Notes: generated from the letters alone by a model not told the origin. A stretch of 64,000 nucleotides of DNA from Paenibacillus sp. J23TS9 (GCF_018403225.1 NZ_BOSG01000001.1:1860001-1924000); one strand, 5' to 3'; positions 43,693 through 53,269 are shown, counted from the first letter of the stretch. Program-made: numbers and translations.

Positions 43693-45042
43693 CTATTCGT
43701 TCAAATAAATTGTCGTCCGGTTCTGAATAAGCTTGGCCACTTCTTCCGCAGATTTCTGTCCGCTAAAAAATGAAATAGACTCTTCTCCTACAATGTAAAT
43801 CACTTTACCATCCAGACTCGCGTATTGATCCGCGGAATTAATAAGTTGTTTAAACTGCGTAAATTCTTCGTCGGATACCTTGGCTGTATTTCCATTAGGA
43901 AGCTTGTATGCGCCGCTTTTAACTTTTTCCTGAATGTCGTTCAACATCTTCTCGTTGACAGATTTCAAAAGCGAAAATCCTGCTCTGTCCTGCAGTGATT
44001 GCGCTTCTTCCGATAATAAGAAGGTCATGAATTTCCACGCTTCATCTTTAGCCGGAGATTTGACTTGTATTGCGAACTGAGTTGACGGGATGATCCTCAT
44101 ACCGCCTGTGGCTTGTCCATCATGCGGCCTTAGAAGCAGTTTCGGATTATCAAAAAACGAATGCGGGCCATCGATTAAATCTGCTGGAGATGTTATCACT
44201 GCAGAATAAAATAATTGGTTACCAATATCCGCTGGAGCCGAAGTCGCGATTTTTTCATCAAACATTTTTTTGATTTGCTGCATTAGTTCCACGAATGCGG
44301 GGGAGTCGAAATTTGCCTTTTTTGCGGCAATGTCAACGAACTGTGTGTAACTTTCCACAATCATTTCCTGAAGGATCACATCCGGCGGATTGTTCGCTAA
44401 GGCATAGCGCTGATCCTTATTGCCCTTCCCGGCCCTTTGCATGAGTTTTTTCGAAATTTCTCCAAAATCCTTCCAAGACCAGTTCTTTTCATCGATCTTC
44501 ACATCAGTGTTCTTAAGAACATCCCCATCGCCAATGAAAGCTCTCAAGGAAAATCCCGAAGGAACCGTGTAGATACCACCATTTAACTTCATAGCATTCA
44601 ATACGCCCATTTGTACATCGCTCTTGTTCAGTGTTTTGTCTTGTTCCAAGTAATCGTTCATGTTCAGAAGAACCTGTTTGCTTACGTATTCATTGATAGG
44701 TAAATTGCCTACTTCGATAATATCCGTCCCTTTCCCTGACAATATGGCAGTATTCGTCGTTTTTTTGTATTTCTCATAATCATTGGGTTCCCACTTTTCT
44801 CCCATGTTCTTATAGGATTTGATCTGCAGGTCGATATTTGGGTATTTAGCTTCAAATTTTTTCTCTAATGCCTGATAGAATGGGTTTGATTCTTGTATAG
44901 ATAAGGTGAGAACGGTTTTCCCGCCTTTGGTTGTCTGCTTTTCTTTACTTTCGACTTTTCCGCTGCCTCCGGTTCCGCATGCTGTCGTCGCTGTCATTAA
45001 TGCACCCATAAATAACATAAAAAGCCACTTTTTCTTTATCAT
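43693..45042 (-). CDS. Carbohydrate ABC transporter substrate-binding lipoprotein (CUT1)
   Basis: 449 residues. The signal peptide ends in a lipobox (TTACG) and a flexible linker. The type-I cluster of sugar-binding proteins is visible: TVLTLSIQESNPFYQALEKK, FEAKYPNIDLQIKSYKN, TAILSGKGTDIIEVGNLPIN, GGIYTVPSGFSLRAFIGD and the C-terminal PAKDEAWKFMTFLLSEEAQS. It delivers a sugar or oligosaccharide to the MalFG-like pair encoded upstream; the ligand cannot be read from sequence. TTGGAGGA precedes the ATG. Its position after the adaptor gene, not before the permeases, is unusual for CUT1 operons. Confidence 0.9.
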   Translation of the reverse strand: MIKKKWLFMLFMGALMTATTACGTGGSGKVESKEKQTTKGGKTVLTLSIQESNPFYQALEKKFEAKYPNIDLQIKSYKNMGEKWEPNDYEKYKKTTNTAILSGKGTDIIEVGNLPINEYVSKQVLLNMNDYLEQDKTLNKSDVQMGVLNAMKLNGGIYTVPSGFSLRAFIGDGDVLKNTDVKIDEKNWSWKDFGEISKKLMQRAGKGNKDQRYALANNPPDVILQEMIVESYTQFVDIAAKKANFDSPAFVELMQQIKKMFDEKIATSAPADIGNQLFYSAVITSPADLIDGPHSFFDNPKLLLRPHDGQATGGMRIIPSTQFAIQVKSPAKDEAWKFMTFLLSEEAQSLQDRAGFSLLKSVNEKMLNDIQEKVKSGAYKLPNGNTAKVSDEEFTQFKQLINSADQYASLDGKVIYIVGEESISFFSGQKSAEEVAKLIQNRTTIYLNE

Positions 45043-45081
45043 CGTATGAATTCCTCCAACAATTTTTATTTATATACTTAA

Positions 45082-46239
45082 CTATTGCAAACGAACACGG
45101 TCTCCATCTTGTAAAGGTTCACTACTTTCCAATATGATCATGTCCTCCTCATAGATGCTATCCGATTGAATCATCGTTTCTTTCTCATTCGTTTCACTGG
45201 TCTCAATCCGGACTTTGCGGGCAACGAAAACATTGCCGAGTGCTCCCCGCTGTTCTTCGACTTTGTATACAAACAAGCCATCGCGGTCCTGATGAAGAGC
45301 ATCATTAGAAATGAGCCATCCTTCTTGAAGTGAGCGTTTCGCGAGCTTGATCGACGCATGTTCACCTCCTTTCAGCTCAGGGTTAGTGACTTTTATACGA
45401 AGCCTCTTCTGTTGGATCGTTATGGTCTGACCTGTCTCTTCACTTGAGGTGCTGTCAGTACGCGGCTCTGCATTCGCTATTTCTTCAATGATGCCATTGA
45501 TGGTTTGGGATGATTGTCCCTGTGCTGAATCGACTCCAACCTCAACCTCAATCTCCTCTCCCACCATGATCCCTAAGCTCGTCAAATACTTTGCATCGGC
45601 AGTAATGTCCAATCGGTAACCCAAACTGCTGTTCGATACAATCACATCTGCTTCCCCTGCGGAGGGTAGTCCTTCTAAGGCATTTATTTTTGTTACAATA
45701 CCGTCAAAGGGCGCGCTCAACTGCTTTTGACTTGTAAGAAGATCTCTCATCTGGCTAATTTTGCGTTCCTGCGCAGCAATATCGAGTTTACCTTTTTCGA
45801 TTTCGCGACTTGCATTCCGCATTTTGAGTTCATCCTCTTCCATATTCGACTGAATGAATTGATCTTGAATATTCTGTTGTTCAATCTTCTGCTTTTCCAA
45901 ATTGGTTACTTCAGCTTTCACTTCTTGTTCAGCCGTTTTGGTGTCATAGACGATGAGCGTTTGTCCCTTTTTAACAAGCTCTCCTTCTTTCACAAGAATC
46001 TCTTTAACCTTTAAGTTCGCAGTATTCGAAAGTTTAACTTCAGCGAGCGGGTGCAAAATACCGCTACCTTCGATCGTAAAATCAATACTTCCTTGCGTCG
46101 GTTTTTCCGTTCCCACTTTCGGCAGGGTCAATGATTGCAGTGTGTTACTGAACAATGTAAAGAACAACAGTAACCCCACAAAAAATACGAATACGACCTG
46201 AATGATTCGTTTGCGTTTTCGATCAATCGCTAGCTCCAT
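45082..46239 (-). CDS. HlyD/MacA-like membrane fusion (periplasmic adaptor-type) protein
   Basis: 385 residues. One N-terminal helix (about 14-32) anchors the protein. A half-lipoyl/barrel-sandwich segment (GSGILHPLAEVKLSNTANLK, ILVKEGELVKKGQTLIVYDT) flanks a coiled coil (about 105-175; EVTNLEKQKIEQQNIQDQFI) and closes with LSAPFDGIVTKINALEG. Beta-barrel and membrane-proximal parts follow (RLRIKVTNPELKGGEHASIK; LISNDALHQDRDGLFVYKVE). In Gram-positives such adaptors pair with MacB-type ABC exporters (as YknX), but no exporter is next to it. Instead it lies between sugar permeases and the binding protein. A truncated paralogue is at the right edge. Confidence 0.88.
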   Translation of the reverse strand: MELAIDRKRKRIIQVVFVFFVGLLLFFTLFSNTLQSLTLPKVGTEKPTQGSIDFTIEGSGILHPLAEVKLSNTANLKVKEILVKEGELVKKGQTLIVYDTKTAEQEVKAEVTNLEKQKIEQQNIQDQFIQSNMEEDELKMRNASREIEKGKLDIAAQERKISQMRDLLTSQKQLSAPFDGIVTKINALEGLPSAGEADVIVSNSSLGYRLDITADAKYLTSLGIMVGEEIEVEVGVDSAQGQSSQTINGIIEEIANAEPRTDSTSSEETGQTITIQQKRLRIKVTNPELKGGEHASIKLAKRSLQEGWLISNDALHQDRDGLFVYKVEEQRGALGNVFVARKVRIETSETNEKETMIQSDSIYEEDMIILESSEPLQDGDRVRLQ

Positions 46240-46301
46240 ATCCCGTTTGTCTCCTTAAAAACTTTCCGAAGGAAAGTTTACTTCGTAAGCATTCAGCAAC
46301 A

Positions 46302-47180
46302 TCAACCTTTGATGCCGGACAATTGAACGCCTTCGATGAAATACGACTCCGCATACAGAAACAACATGACCATCGGAGCCATATAAAGCATGGAAGCAGC
46401 GAAAGCCATTCCCCGCTCACCAGCATTGATCCTGGATAAAAAAACCGATAGCGGTTGCTTGAACGCATCGTCCAGAAAAATCAACGGCTGCTCCACCATA
46501 TTCCAATAATCGACGAACAATAAAATAATCAATGCAGCCAGTCCGGGCTTGATCATCGGAATAATAATTTTGAAGAATATTCTTAAGTGTCCAGCTCCAT
46601 CGATTTTGGCCGCTTCGATGTAGGCATAAGGAATATCCAGCATGAACTGCCTGAGCATAAACACGCCGAAAGCTGCGAAAATTCCAGGCAATATAATCGC
46701 ATTCGGACTATTCAGTATTCCAAGCTGATCCGCCATGATATAATTCGGTACCAGTGTTACCTGGAACGGCATGAGCATCGTCAAGACGTAGATTAGAAAT
46801 AACGGATCCCTGCCGCGAAATTTCAACTTGGAGAACGCATATGCAGCCAGTGCTGCGACGAAGGTCTGGCCAGAGATGATCGGCACCACCATCAATACGG
46901 AATTCCAGAACATCGTCAGGTATTTAGGGTTGTCCAGAAGCAACTTGCCATACTGCTCCAAGGAAACTTTATCCGGCAGCAATTTTAAATTCACAAAAGG
47001 ATTTGCTTTGCCTGCAGCCGCTTCGTTCATCTGTCCGATTGGCCCATAATTCATATTGATTTCCTTTTCTGTCATCAGTGAATTTGTGAATGTGATCACA
47101 ATTGGGAATAACAGCATGACCGCAATAACGCCCAGGACGACCGTTAACGCACTTTTTTGCAATACTCTGGCAACCGGCAA
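46302..47180 (-). CDS. Carbohydrate ABC permease, MalG/UgpE-like
   Basis: 292 residues, six helices. The EAA loop is IEAAKIDGAGHLRIFFKIII-P, with the typical PYAYIEAA start; LDDAFKQPLSVFLSRINAGE lies in the last outside loop. The start is TTG at 47180 with AGGAGGTG eight bases upstream. It forms the channel with the upstream MalF-like gene (15 bases apart). The ATPase is not encoded nearby, as with MsmX-dependent CUT1 systems. Substrate unknown. Confidence 0.92.
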   Translation of the reverse strand: MPVARVLQKSALTVVLGVIAVMLLFPIVITFTNSLMTEKEINMNYGPIGQMNEAAAGKANPFVNLKLLPDKVSLEQYGKLLLDNPKYLTMFWNSVLMVVPIISGQTFVAALAAYAFSKLKFRGRDPLFLIYVLTMLMPFQVTLVPNYIMADQLGILNSPNAIILPGIFAAFGVFMLRQFMLDIPYAYIEAAKIDGAGHLRIFFKIIIPMIKPGLAALIILLFVDYWNMVEQPLIFLDDAFKQPLSVFLSRINAGERGMAFAASMLYMAPMVMLFLYAESYFIEGVQLSGIKG

Positions 47181-47194
47181 TTTATTCTCACCTC

Positions 47195-48076
47195 CTATTC
47201 CATGAACTGTCGATGTCGGCGTTCAAGCGCGAACATTCCCAAGACGATCAGCAAAATACACCCGAACATCAAGGTAGCTGCCGCTGTCAGCTTTTGAATG
47301 TCCATCGTCATGAACATATTGTTCATATAGTGCTGCATCATATAGATGCTGTCATGCGGATAATCGCCAGCGATCAAATACGTTTCCCGAAACACTTTAA
47401 ATGAATTAATGATCGACATGATGACGACAAAGAACATCGTGGATGTTAGATAGACAAGTGTAATATTACCAAACTGCCGTAAACGCCCTGCTCCTTCTAT
47501 CTGGGCAGTTTCGTAATAATCCTTCGGGATTTGCTGCAGTCCCGCCAAAAATAAAATAACGTTATATCCAATGTTCTTCCATAAATAAACGACAATGACC
47601 ACAATCCTGGCTGCATCAGTCTTCATCCAATCGACACGTGCGTAACCGAACCTACTCAGCCAGGCATTAAGGTATCCGTTCCAATCAAACAGTATCTGCC
47701 AGATAAGAATGATCGAAGCGACAGGTACTACTAGAGGCAACACATATGCAGTCCGCAGCCATTTCCGGAGATATGTACTTTTGTTGAGCAGTATCGCTAA
47801 CCCTAAAGACAGTAAAAGCATGAGGGGAACGCTAACCGCGGTAAAATAAAAGGTATTGTATGCTGCCTTACGGAAGGAATTACTCGCAAGCAGCTCGCGG
47901 TAGTTATCGAGTCCTACAAAATGGCCATCTATCGTATTGTCCATAAAGGAATAGATCACTCCCATGATGAACGGAATAAGATAGAACATCGCAAATCCAG
48001 CACCGCTTGGCACAAGGAACATGAATGCCACTGAAATATCCTTACGAAGCAAGTTCTTCATGATCGTCTTCATCAC
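47195..48076 (-). CDS. Carbohydrate ABC permease, MalF/UgpA-like
   Basis: 293 residues, six helices, with GFAMFYLIPFIMGVIYSFMD as helix 1 and EAA loop YETAQIEGAGRLRQFGNITL. It pairs with the MalG-like protein. The frame opens at a GTG (48076) immediately before ATGAAGACG; AAGGGGGTG overlaps the first start codons, so ATG at 48073 or 48061 may be used. It is the first gene of the five-gene operon; the upstream 300 bases carry the terminator of the anti-sigma gene and must hold the operon promoter, which was not identified. Confidence 0.9.
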   Translation of the reverse strand: MMKTIMKNLLRKDISVAFMFLVPSGAGFAMFYLIPFIMGVIYSFMDNTIDGHFVGLDNYRELLASNSFRKAAYNTFYFTAVSVPLMLLLSLGLAILLNKSTYLRKWLRTAYVLPLVVPVASIILIWQILFDWNGYLNAWLSRFGYARVDWMKTDAARIVVIVVYLWKNIGYNVILFLAGLQQIPKDYYETAQIEGAGRLRQFGNITLVYLTSTMFFVVIMSIINSFKVFRETYLIAGDYPHDSIYMMQHYMNNMFMTMDIQKLTAAATLMFGCILLIVLGMFALERRHRQFME

Positions 48077-48380
48077 CCCCTTCTTGGTTCAAGCTTCCTT
48101 CTTTATGTCACAATCATAGGCAAGACTATTTAAGAAGGAATGGGGTAAAAATTAAATATTCCTTAAATTTCTAGCTAAAAGAAACACTAAAACAGAAGCG
48201 TAGCCAATAATTCAAGCCACTTTAATCCGCTATCAATCGGTTTAGGAGTCATCTGTTGATGTTATTGACTGAATCTATTAAGGATTAAATGAAAAAAACC
48301 GAATTCCCAAGGGAACCCGGTTGTTAGTCCGTATATTACAATACGGTTCATCAATAATCCTGCTTTCTTCTTCCTGGATT
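48077..48380. other. Intergenic region upstream of the sugar-ABC/adaptor operon
   Basis: 304 bases. It holds the terminator at 48292-48322. No cre-like site, palindrome or riboswitch was recognised with confidence in the rest. Confidence 0.4.
48292..48322 (-). terminator. Terminator of the sigma/anti-sigma operon
   Basis: AACCG-TTCCC and GGGAA-CGGTT pair across two short mismatches; on the minus strand seven T follow. Confidence 0.8.
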
Positions 48381-49799
48381 CTAATGCTTTGAATGCAGCT
48401 CTACGGTTTGCGTATCCATAACCGGAATCCAGTACTGCTTGACCTCAATCGTGAGCGGCTGCGGATAGTCGAGAGCTCCCTTTCCAAAATTATAAGCTGT
48501 TTCATCTTCCACGGTGTCTTCTTTAGTTGATGAGGTCGTTCCTCCATGGCTGGTGCTTTTCGGAGATACCCTCTTATACTTTTCCCCCTTGGCATCGGTG
48601 AAATCGCCCAGCCACATGCCGAAGCTATCTCCAACATGGGCTTGTTCAAGCTTGCGATAGAAATAAATTTCTTCTGCGTCCGCTTCCTGATCAGGTGGAA
48701 GGATTTGCAGCAAATCGTCAGGAGCATCTAAGATTTGTCTCTTCTTCAAATCGACGACAACCTTTAATTGATCCTTTTTCACGGCGGCAATGCCGAATAT
48801 TTTCAGCGATGTGGTATCCAGCTGATCGAGCTTGCTGTTCTTGAATACCAGGGTGGCTTTGGTATTATCCTTTAAGACTTCTTCCGGATAATATAGCTTT
48901 TCGATGTTGCTGCCGCTTTTACCGATGACGACCGGACTAATCACTTTAAAAATCTGCTTGTCATTGGCCTTGTCATATTCCAGATCTACATACGTATTCA
49001 GCGGTGTAAACTGCACTTGGCTCACGTTTATTTGCTGTCCGTCCACGGTCAACGATTGAGTCGGATGATAGGTACGTTCCTGGTCCTTCAGTATTTTGGT
49101 ATCCAGTTCAAACGCAATGTTTAAGCCCTTCTGATACTTTTGAGATACGGTATCCCATAGGGCTACACTTATCTTCGCGTCCTTGCTGTAATCAACTGAA
49201 GGCAGAAGATCCGTGGTATATACATAGTAAGCCGTTTCTCCCGGATCGATGTCGGATCGTCCCCTCGCATGTTTCGCCTCTGCTCTAAAGGATGGTGCTT
49301 CGACATCTCCAAAGTACAACGAGTCAACAATAGGGCTAGCTATATGTTCCGTGTGATTTTGTACACTAAACATGATAAAAGCTTTGCGCCCGTCCGAAAC
49401 GGCACCGGCCACGTCTACACGGAAACCGTTTTTCTCCACGCCTTGTTTAATGGGCTTTATCAAGCCTTGCTCCATGGCCGCTCCAAACCCTTGATCTCTT
49501 TGGCTAATGGGACGGAACAATTCGAAATCGGTCACGCTATTCGCGCTCGCCGTTTGCATCACCTTCTCTTCGATTACTGCAGCCGGAGACCCGATAGATG
49601 AAAATATAATGACAATTGCTGCTGCAGCTGCTGCAACCGCACTCACTCCGTAAGTATAGATGCGCCTCATCTCGCGCTTCCTCCCTTGTGCTACACCGCA
49701 ACGTACGGCAGTGGAAAGTTTCATTTCCCGAATCGTTTGGGTATTCGTTTTAACTTCATTGGCATCCTGCATCAGGACTCGTTCTTCTTTTTCCAACAT
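48381..49799 (-). CDS. DUF4179 anti-sigma factor
   Basis: 472 residues from the ATG at 49799 (MLEKEERVLMQDANEV), with GGGAGG ten bases upstream; the open frame to 49904 overlaps the sigma gene and is not used. The cytosolic N-terminus (about 1-50) should bind the sigma factor; one helix (about 62-82, IYTYGVSAVAAAAAAIVIIF) crosses the membrane. The outside part has the DUF4179 features: QGFGAAMEQGLIKPIKQGVE, VDVAGAVSDGRKAFIMFSVQ and the C-terminal PLTIEVKQYWIPVMDTQTVE. It holds the ECF sigma factor encoded 22 bases upstream inactive until an envelope signal arrives. Confidence 0.88.
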   Translation of the reverse strand: MLEKEERVLMQDANEVKTNTQTIREMKLSTAVRCGVAQGRKREMRRIYTYGVSAVAAAAAAIVIIFSSIGSPAAVIEEKVMQTASANSVTDFELFRPISQRDQGFGAAMEQGLIKPIKQGVEKNGFRVDVAGAVSDGRKAFIMFSVQNHTEHIASPIVDSLYFGDVEAPSFRAEAKHARGRSDIDPGETAYYVYTTDLLPSVDYSKDAKISVALWDTVSQKYQKGLNIAFELDTKILKDQERTYHPTQSLTVDGQQINVSQVQFTPLNTYVDLEYDKANDKQIFKVISPVVIGKSGSNIEKLYYPEEVLKDNTKATLVFKNSKLDQLDTTSLKIFGIAAVKKDQLKVVVDLKKRQILDAPDDLLQILPPDQEADAEEIYFYRKLEQAHVGDSFGMWLGDFTDAKGEKYKRVSPKSTSHGGTTSSTKEDTVEDETAYNFGKGALDYPQPLTIEVKQYWIPVMDTQTVELHSKH

Positions 49800-49821
49800 G
49801 TACGATTCGCCTCCCTCATCA

Positions 49822-50331
49822 CTACAGATCTTTCCGAAGCTGCTTAAGCCCTTCGCGCAGCCAGGTTTTGATTGTGCCTTCCGGCTTCTTAAGCACCTTC
49901 GCAATGTCGACGGTTTTCATGTCCTGATAATATTTGAGCATGATGACATGCCTGTATTTCGGCTTCATCCGGTCCATAGCCCGCTCTAAATCGATTCGAT
50001 CACTGCTTTTCATTTCCTGAGCTGTTTCATCCTCCAGCTTTTCCACTGGAAATACGCGTTTTTTTCGTCTGAGCTCGTCCATGCAGCAGTTGATCGTAAT
50101 CCGGATTAGCCAAGGAGTGAAGGATTGCTCGTCCTTGAGCTTTTTACGCTTCATCCATGCCCGGCAAGACGCTTCCTGTACCACTTCCAGGGCATCCGCT
50201 TCGTTGCGCAGGTAGCTGAAAGCAATCGAGTACAGTTTGCGTTGTTCGCTGGACAGGCGTTCAAAGAAACTCTCTTCGTCTATCAACTCCAATTTCGCCA
50301 TTTTGACTTCGTTCATTGTGTTTTCCACCAT
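49822..50331 (-). CDS. ECF-type RNA polymerase sigma factor
   Basis: 169 residues. Region 2 is RKLYSIAFSYLRNEADALEV-VQE with the RAWMKRKKLKDEQSFTPWLI helix, and region 4 is RMKPKYRHVIMLKYYQDMKT-VDIAKVLKKPEGTIKTWLREG with a clear helix-turn-helix. The length and the SFTPWLIRITIN stretch are typical of SigV/SigM/SigW-like factors. Autoregulation of the operon is usual, but no clear AAC-type -35 was pinned down upstream. GAGGGGGA precedes the ATG. It is co-transcribed with the anti-sigma gene. Confidence 0.93.
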   Translation of the reverse strand: MVENTMNEVKMAKLELIDEESFFERLSSEQRKLYSIAFSYLRNEADALEVVQEASCRAWMKRKKLKDEQSFTPWLIRITINCCMDELRRKKRVFPVEKLEDETAQEMKSSDRIDLERAMDRMKPKYRHVIMLKYYQDMKTVDIAKVLKKPEGTIKTWLREGLKQLRKDL

Positions 50332-50477
50332 TCACCGTTCCCCCTCTTCCTTATTTGTGTCGGTATACGGAAGAAGTCATCTGTTTTAAATTCCTAATAG
50401 TAAGACGCGACTGACCAGAAAAACGATTGATTTTATTTCATTTTGTTTTTTAACATATGAAATGCCGCTGATTAATA

Positions 50478-50525
50478 AATAAAAACAGGTCAAAGCATGC
50501 TTATACTATCCATGCCTTGGCCTGT
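50478..50525 (-). terminator. Second terminator downstream of metE
   Basis: ACAGGTCAA with TTGGCCTGT, and inner GCATG with CATGC; on the minus strand it is followed by TTTTTATTT. Confidence 0.65.
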
Positions 50526-50661
50526 CTTTTAAATTGTTATGATATTTACCCTGCACCGACTCAAAAAGACATTCAAAAAGCTACTTAACTCGATGTTACC
50601 ATAGCAAGACTATGCGGACAATGCACCAATGATTAGGCAAATCGGGAGCATTGATCATGCA

Positions 50662-50711
50662 AAAACAAAAAAGACGGTATCCAAAAAGTCGAATGACTTT
50701 GGTATACCGTC
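50662..50711 (-). terminator. Primary terminator of metE
   Basis: GACGGTAT with ATACCGTC, and inner AAAGTC with GACTTT; followed on the minus strand by six T, a G and five more T. Confidence 0.85.
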
Positions 50712-50761
50712 AATGTTTAACTGTTAATTCTAGTAGATTCTTTTTATCTGCTTAACCTCTT

Positions 50762-53050
50762 TTATACTGTTAAGGTATGCTTCTCACGAGCGATCTGCGT
50801 CGCTTTAACCATGTTGCGCAAGGAATCGACCGTTTCCTCGACTCCACGAGTTTTAAGTCCACAATCCGGATTAATCCAGAAAAGGTTGGGATCAAGCACT
50901 CGCAAAGCCCGTTCGATCATACTTGTCATTTCCTCCACCTGCGGAACACGTGGACTATGGATATCGTATACACCTAAGCCGATGCCTAATTTGTATGTGT
51001 TCAACTCAAAGCTATGGATCAGCTCACCATGACTGCGGGATGTCTCGATGGATATCACATCCGCATCCATGGCTTCAATCGAATCGATCATGTCATGGAA
51101 TTCGCAATAACACATATGCGTGTGAATTTGCGTCGTGTCCTGTACCGTACACGTAGTCATACGGAACGCTTTAACAGCCCATGCCAGATACTCCGCTTGA
51201 TCTTCTTCTTTAAGCGGCAGTCCTTCGCGAACCGCAGGCTCATCCACTTGAATCATGCCAATGCCTGCCTGCTCAAGTGCCTCTACCTCTTGTCTGAGCG
51301 CATACGCCAGTTGATAAGCGATTTGCTCGCGTGTGATGTCGTCACGGACGAACGACCAGTTCATGATCGTAATCGGTCCCGTTAACATCCCTTTAACTGG
51401 GCGATCCGTCTTCGTTTGCGCATACTTGGTTTCCTCGACAGTCATCGCTTCCTCGAAAGCTACATCTCCAAAAATAATAGGCGGTTTCACACAACGGGAA
51501 CCGTATGACTGTACCCATCCATACTGTGTAAAGGCAAATCCCGCAAGCTTTTCACCAAAGAATTCGACCATGTCCGTTCGTTCAAATTCACCATGCACGA
51601 GAACATCCAGTCCGATCTCTTCCTGCAGCTTAATCCAAATATCGATCTGTTTCCGGATGAAGTCAGCATACTGCTCGTTGTTCCATTCACCTTTGCGCCA
51701 GCTTTGGCGAGCCTTGCGCACCTCTACAGATTGCGGAAAACTGCCGATGGTCGTCGTTGGAAAAAGTGGCAATTGCCATTTTTTCTGTTGAGCGATATGA
51801 CGTTCAGCAAATGGCAGACTACGAACCGGGTTCTGTACACTAATGGTCGCTACGGCTTTCTGGACATCATTACGGTTGCGCTCATCCGATTGTTTGAGCG
51901 CTTGAAGAACACTCTCACTCTTTTCAAGTTCGTCTGCGATTGTGGCCTCACCTGAAGAGACTGCTTTCGCCAGAAGTGCAATTTCATCCAGCTTTTCATC
52001 AGCGAATGCGAGAGCATTCTTAAGTTCAGGTAAGAGCTTCGCCTCATTTTTCACCGTAACCGGAACATGCAGCAAGCTGCAAGAAGACTGCACGATTAGC
52101 TTATCAGTCGTTACAACTCCAGCAAGCTCTTTTAGTAGTACAAGCTTCTCACGTAGAGATGCCTTCCAGATACCACGGCCATCGATAACTCCTGCGCCCA
52201 GAACCTTGTCCTCAGGAAAACCATATGTTCTAATCGATGAGATATTGCCAGACAATCCATGCACGAAATCAAGACCTATTCCTTTTACCGGCAGCTGGAC
52301 AATGTCACAGTAGTTCTCTATAGATTCAAAATAGGTTTGCAGCATGATATTCAGGTTAGGCGCTTTCGCTGCAAACGTATCATAAATGGTCTTGAGTCGC
52401 TTACGATCATCCTCACTTAATTTTGTTACCAGAATAGGTTCATCGATTTGTACCCATTGAACCCCTTCGAATGCCAGCTCCTGAAGTATCTGTACATAGA
52501 GCGGTAACAATCGCTTCAGCCAAGCATCAGTCTCCGAAACGTCATATCCTTTTGATAATTTCAGGAAGGTCAACGGGCCTACAATAACCGGTCTCCCTTC
52601 GATACCTAGTTTTTCCTTAGCTTCTCTATATGCAATAAGGGGTCTATTTTCAGTAATCGTAGGTACAGCTCCATCGAGTTCAGGCACGATATAGTGATAG
52701 TTGGTGTTGAACCATTTGGTCATTTCACTTGCTGTTGCATCCTTCGTTCCACGGGCAATGCCATAATAGACAGACAAGGGTACGACTCCGCCTTCATAAG
52801 AAAAGCGTTTCGGGATAATTCCGAACATTGTTGCTGTATCCAAAATATGATCATAATAGCTGAAATCATTTACCGGGATGAAGTCAATTCCCTTTTCCTG
52901 CTGTTTACGCAAATGATTCAAACGGATCTTCTGCAGTTGATTGTGAAATTCTGATTCTTCGAGCTTGCCGGCCCAGAACGCTTCGAGCGCTTTTTTCCAT
53001 TCGCGATCTGCACCAATACGTGGATATCCCAAAACACTACTTTTCGCCAT
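50762..53050 (-). CDS. metE: Cobalamin-independent methionine synthase
   Basis: 762 residues, the full length of MetE. The N-terminal barrel begins SSVLGYPRIGADREWKKALE; the C-terminal catalytic barrel has LPLFPTTTIGSFPQSVEVRK, QVDEPAVREGLPLKEEDQAE and the zinc ligands in IHTHMCYCEFHDMID and WINPDCGLKTRG. It transfers the methyl group of 5-methyl-tetrahydropteroyl-triglutamate to homocysteine. TAGGAGTG precedes the ATG. Unusually for a Firmicute metE, no SAM-I riboswitch or methionine T-box is visible in the 236-base upstream region; a palindrome at 53139 is a candidate operator. Confidence 0.97.
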   Translation of the reverse strand: MAKSSVLGYPRIGADREWKKALEAFWAGKLEESEFHNQLQKIRLNHLRKQQEKGIDFIPVNDFSYYDHILDTATMFGIIPKRFSYEGGVVPLSVYYGIARGTKDATASEMTKWFNTNYHYIVPELDGAVPTITENRPLIAYREAKEKLGIEGRPVIVGPLTFLKLSKGYDVSETDAWLKRLLPLYVQILQELAFEGVQWVQIDEPILVTKLSEDDRKRLKTIYDTFAAKAPNLNIMLQTYFESIENYCDIVQLPVKGIGLDFVHGLSGNISSIRTYGFPEDKVLGAGVIDGRGIWKASLREKLVLLKELAGVVTTDKLIVQSSCSLLHVPVTVKNEAKLLPELKNALAFADEKLDEIALLAKAVSSGEATIADELEKSESVLQALKQSDERNRNDVQKAVATISVQNPVRSLPFAERHIAQQKKWQLPLFPTTTIGSFPQSVEVRKARQSWRKGEWNNEQYADFIRKQIDIWIKLQEEIGLDVLVHGEFERTDMVEFFGEKLAGFAFTQYGWVQSYGSRCVKPPIIFGDVAFEEAMTVEETKYAQTKTDRPVKGMLTGPITIMNWSFVRDDITREQIAYQLAYALRQEVEALEQAGIGMIQVDEPAVREGLPLKEEDQAEYLAWAVKAFRMTTCTVQDTTQIHTHMCYCEFHDMIDSIEAMDADVISIETSRSHGELIHSFELNTYKLGIGLGVYDIHSPRVPQVEEMTSMIERALRVLDPNLFWINPDCGLKTRGVEETVDSLRNMVKATQIAREKHTLTV

Positions 53051-53138
53051 CTTGTTACACTCCTATACGAATTGTTTGTTACAAGAAAGATATCACGTAT
53101 CCGCAGCTATAGAGTAACTGGAATAAACTATATCCAGC

Positions 53139-53155
53139 TATAGCCTATGGCTATA
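53139..53155. promoter_or_regulatory. Palindrome TATAGCC-TAT-GGCTATA upstream of metE
   Basis: A 17-base perfect palindrome about 90 bases before the metE start. Two partial copies (AGCTATAG near 53104 and ATATCCAGCTATAG just before) lie next to it. Size and T/A-flanked form suit a LysR-type activator such as MetR or CysL-like proteins. No regulator gene is adjacent. Confidence 0.55.
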
Positions 53156-53217
53156 ACAAAGCTTGATTGCTCACAAAATAAGCAGCTTTTCTCATTGGCA
53201 AAATCATTACATAGCTA

Positions 53218-53269
53218 TTGACAGTTATGCCGCATAGATATTATATTTGTGAAAATGATTATCATTATC
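53218..53269 (+). promoter_or_regulatory. Promoter with Fur box for the iron-siderophore binding protein
   Basis: TTGACA (53218-53223) and TATATT (53242-53247) are 18 bases apart. Just downstream, GAAAATGATTATCATTATC (53251-53269) matches the classic 19-base Fur box at 17 positions. Iron-loaded Fur would cover the transcription start. Confidence 0.88.

Larger units (their letters stand above)
50332..50761. other. 430-base intergenic region between the sigma operon and metE
   Basis: It contains two terminators for metE (listed separately) and the promoter region of the sigma operon. No gene is seen. Confidence 0.5.
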
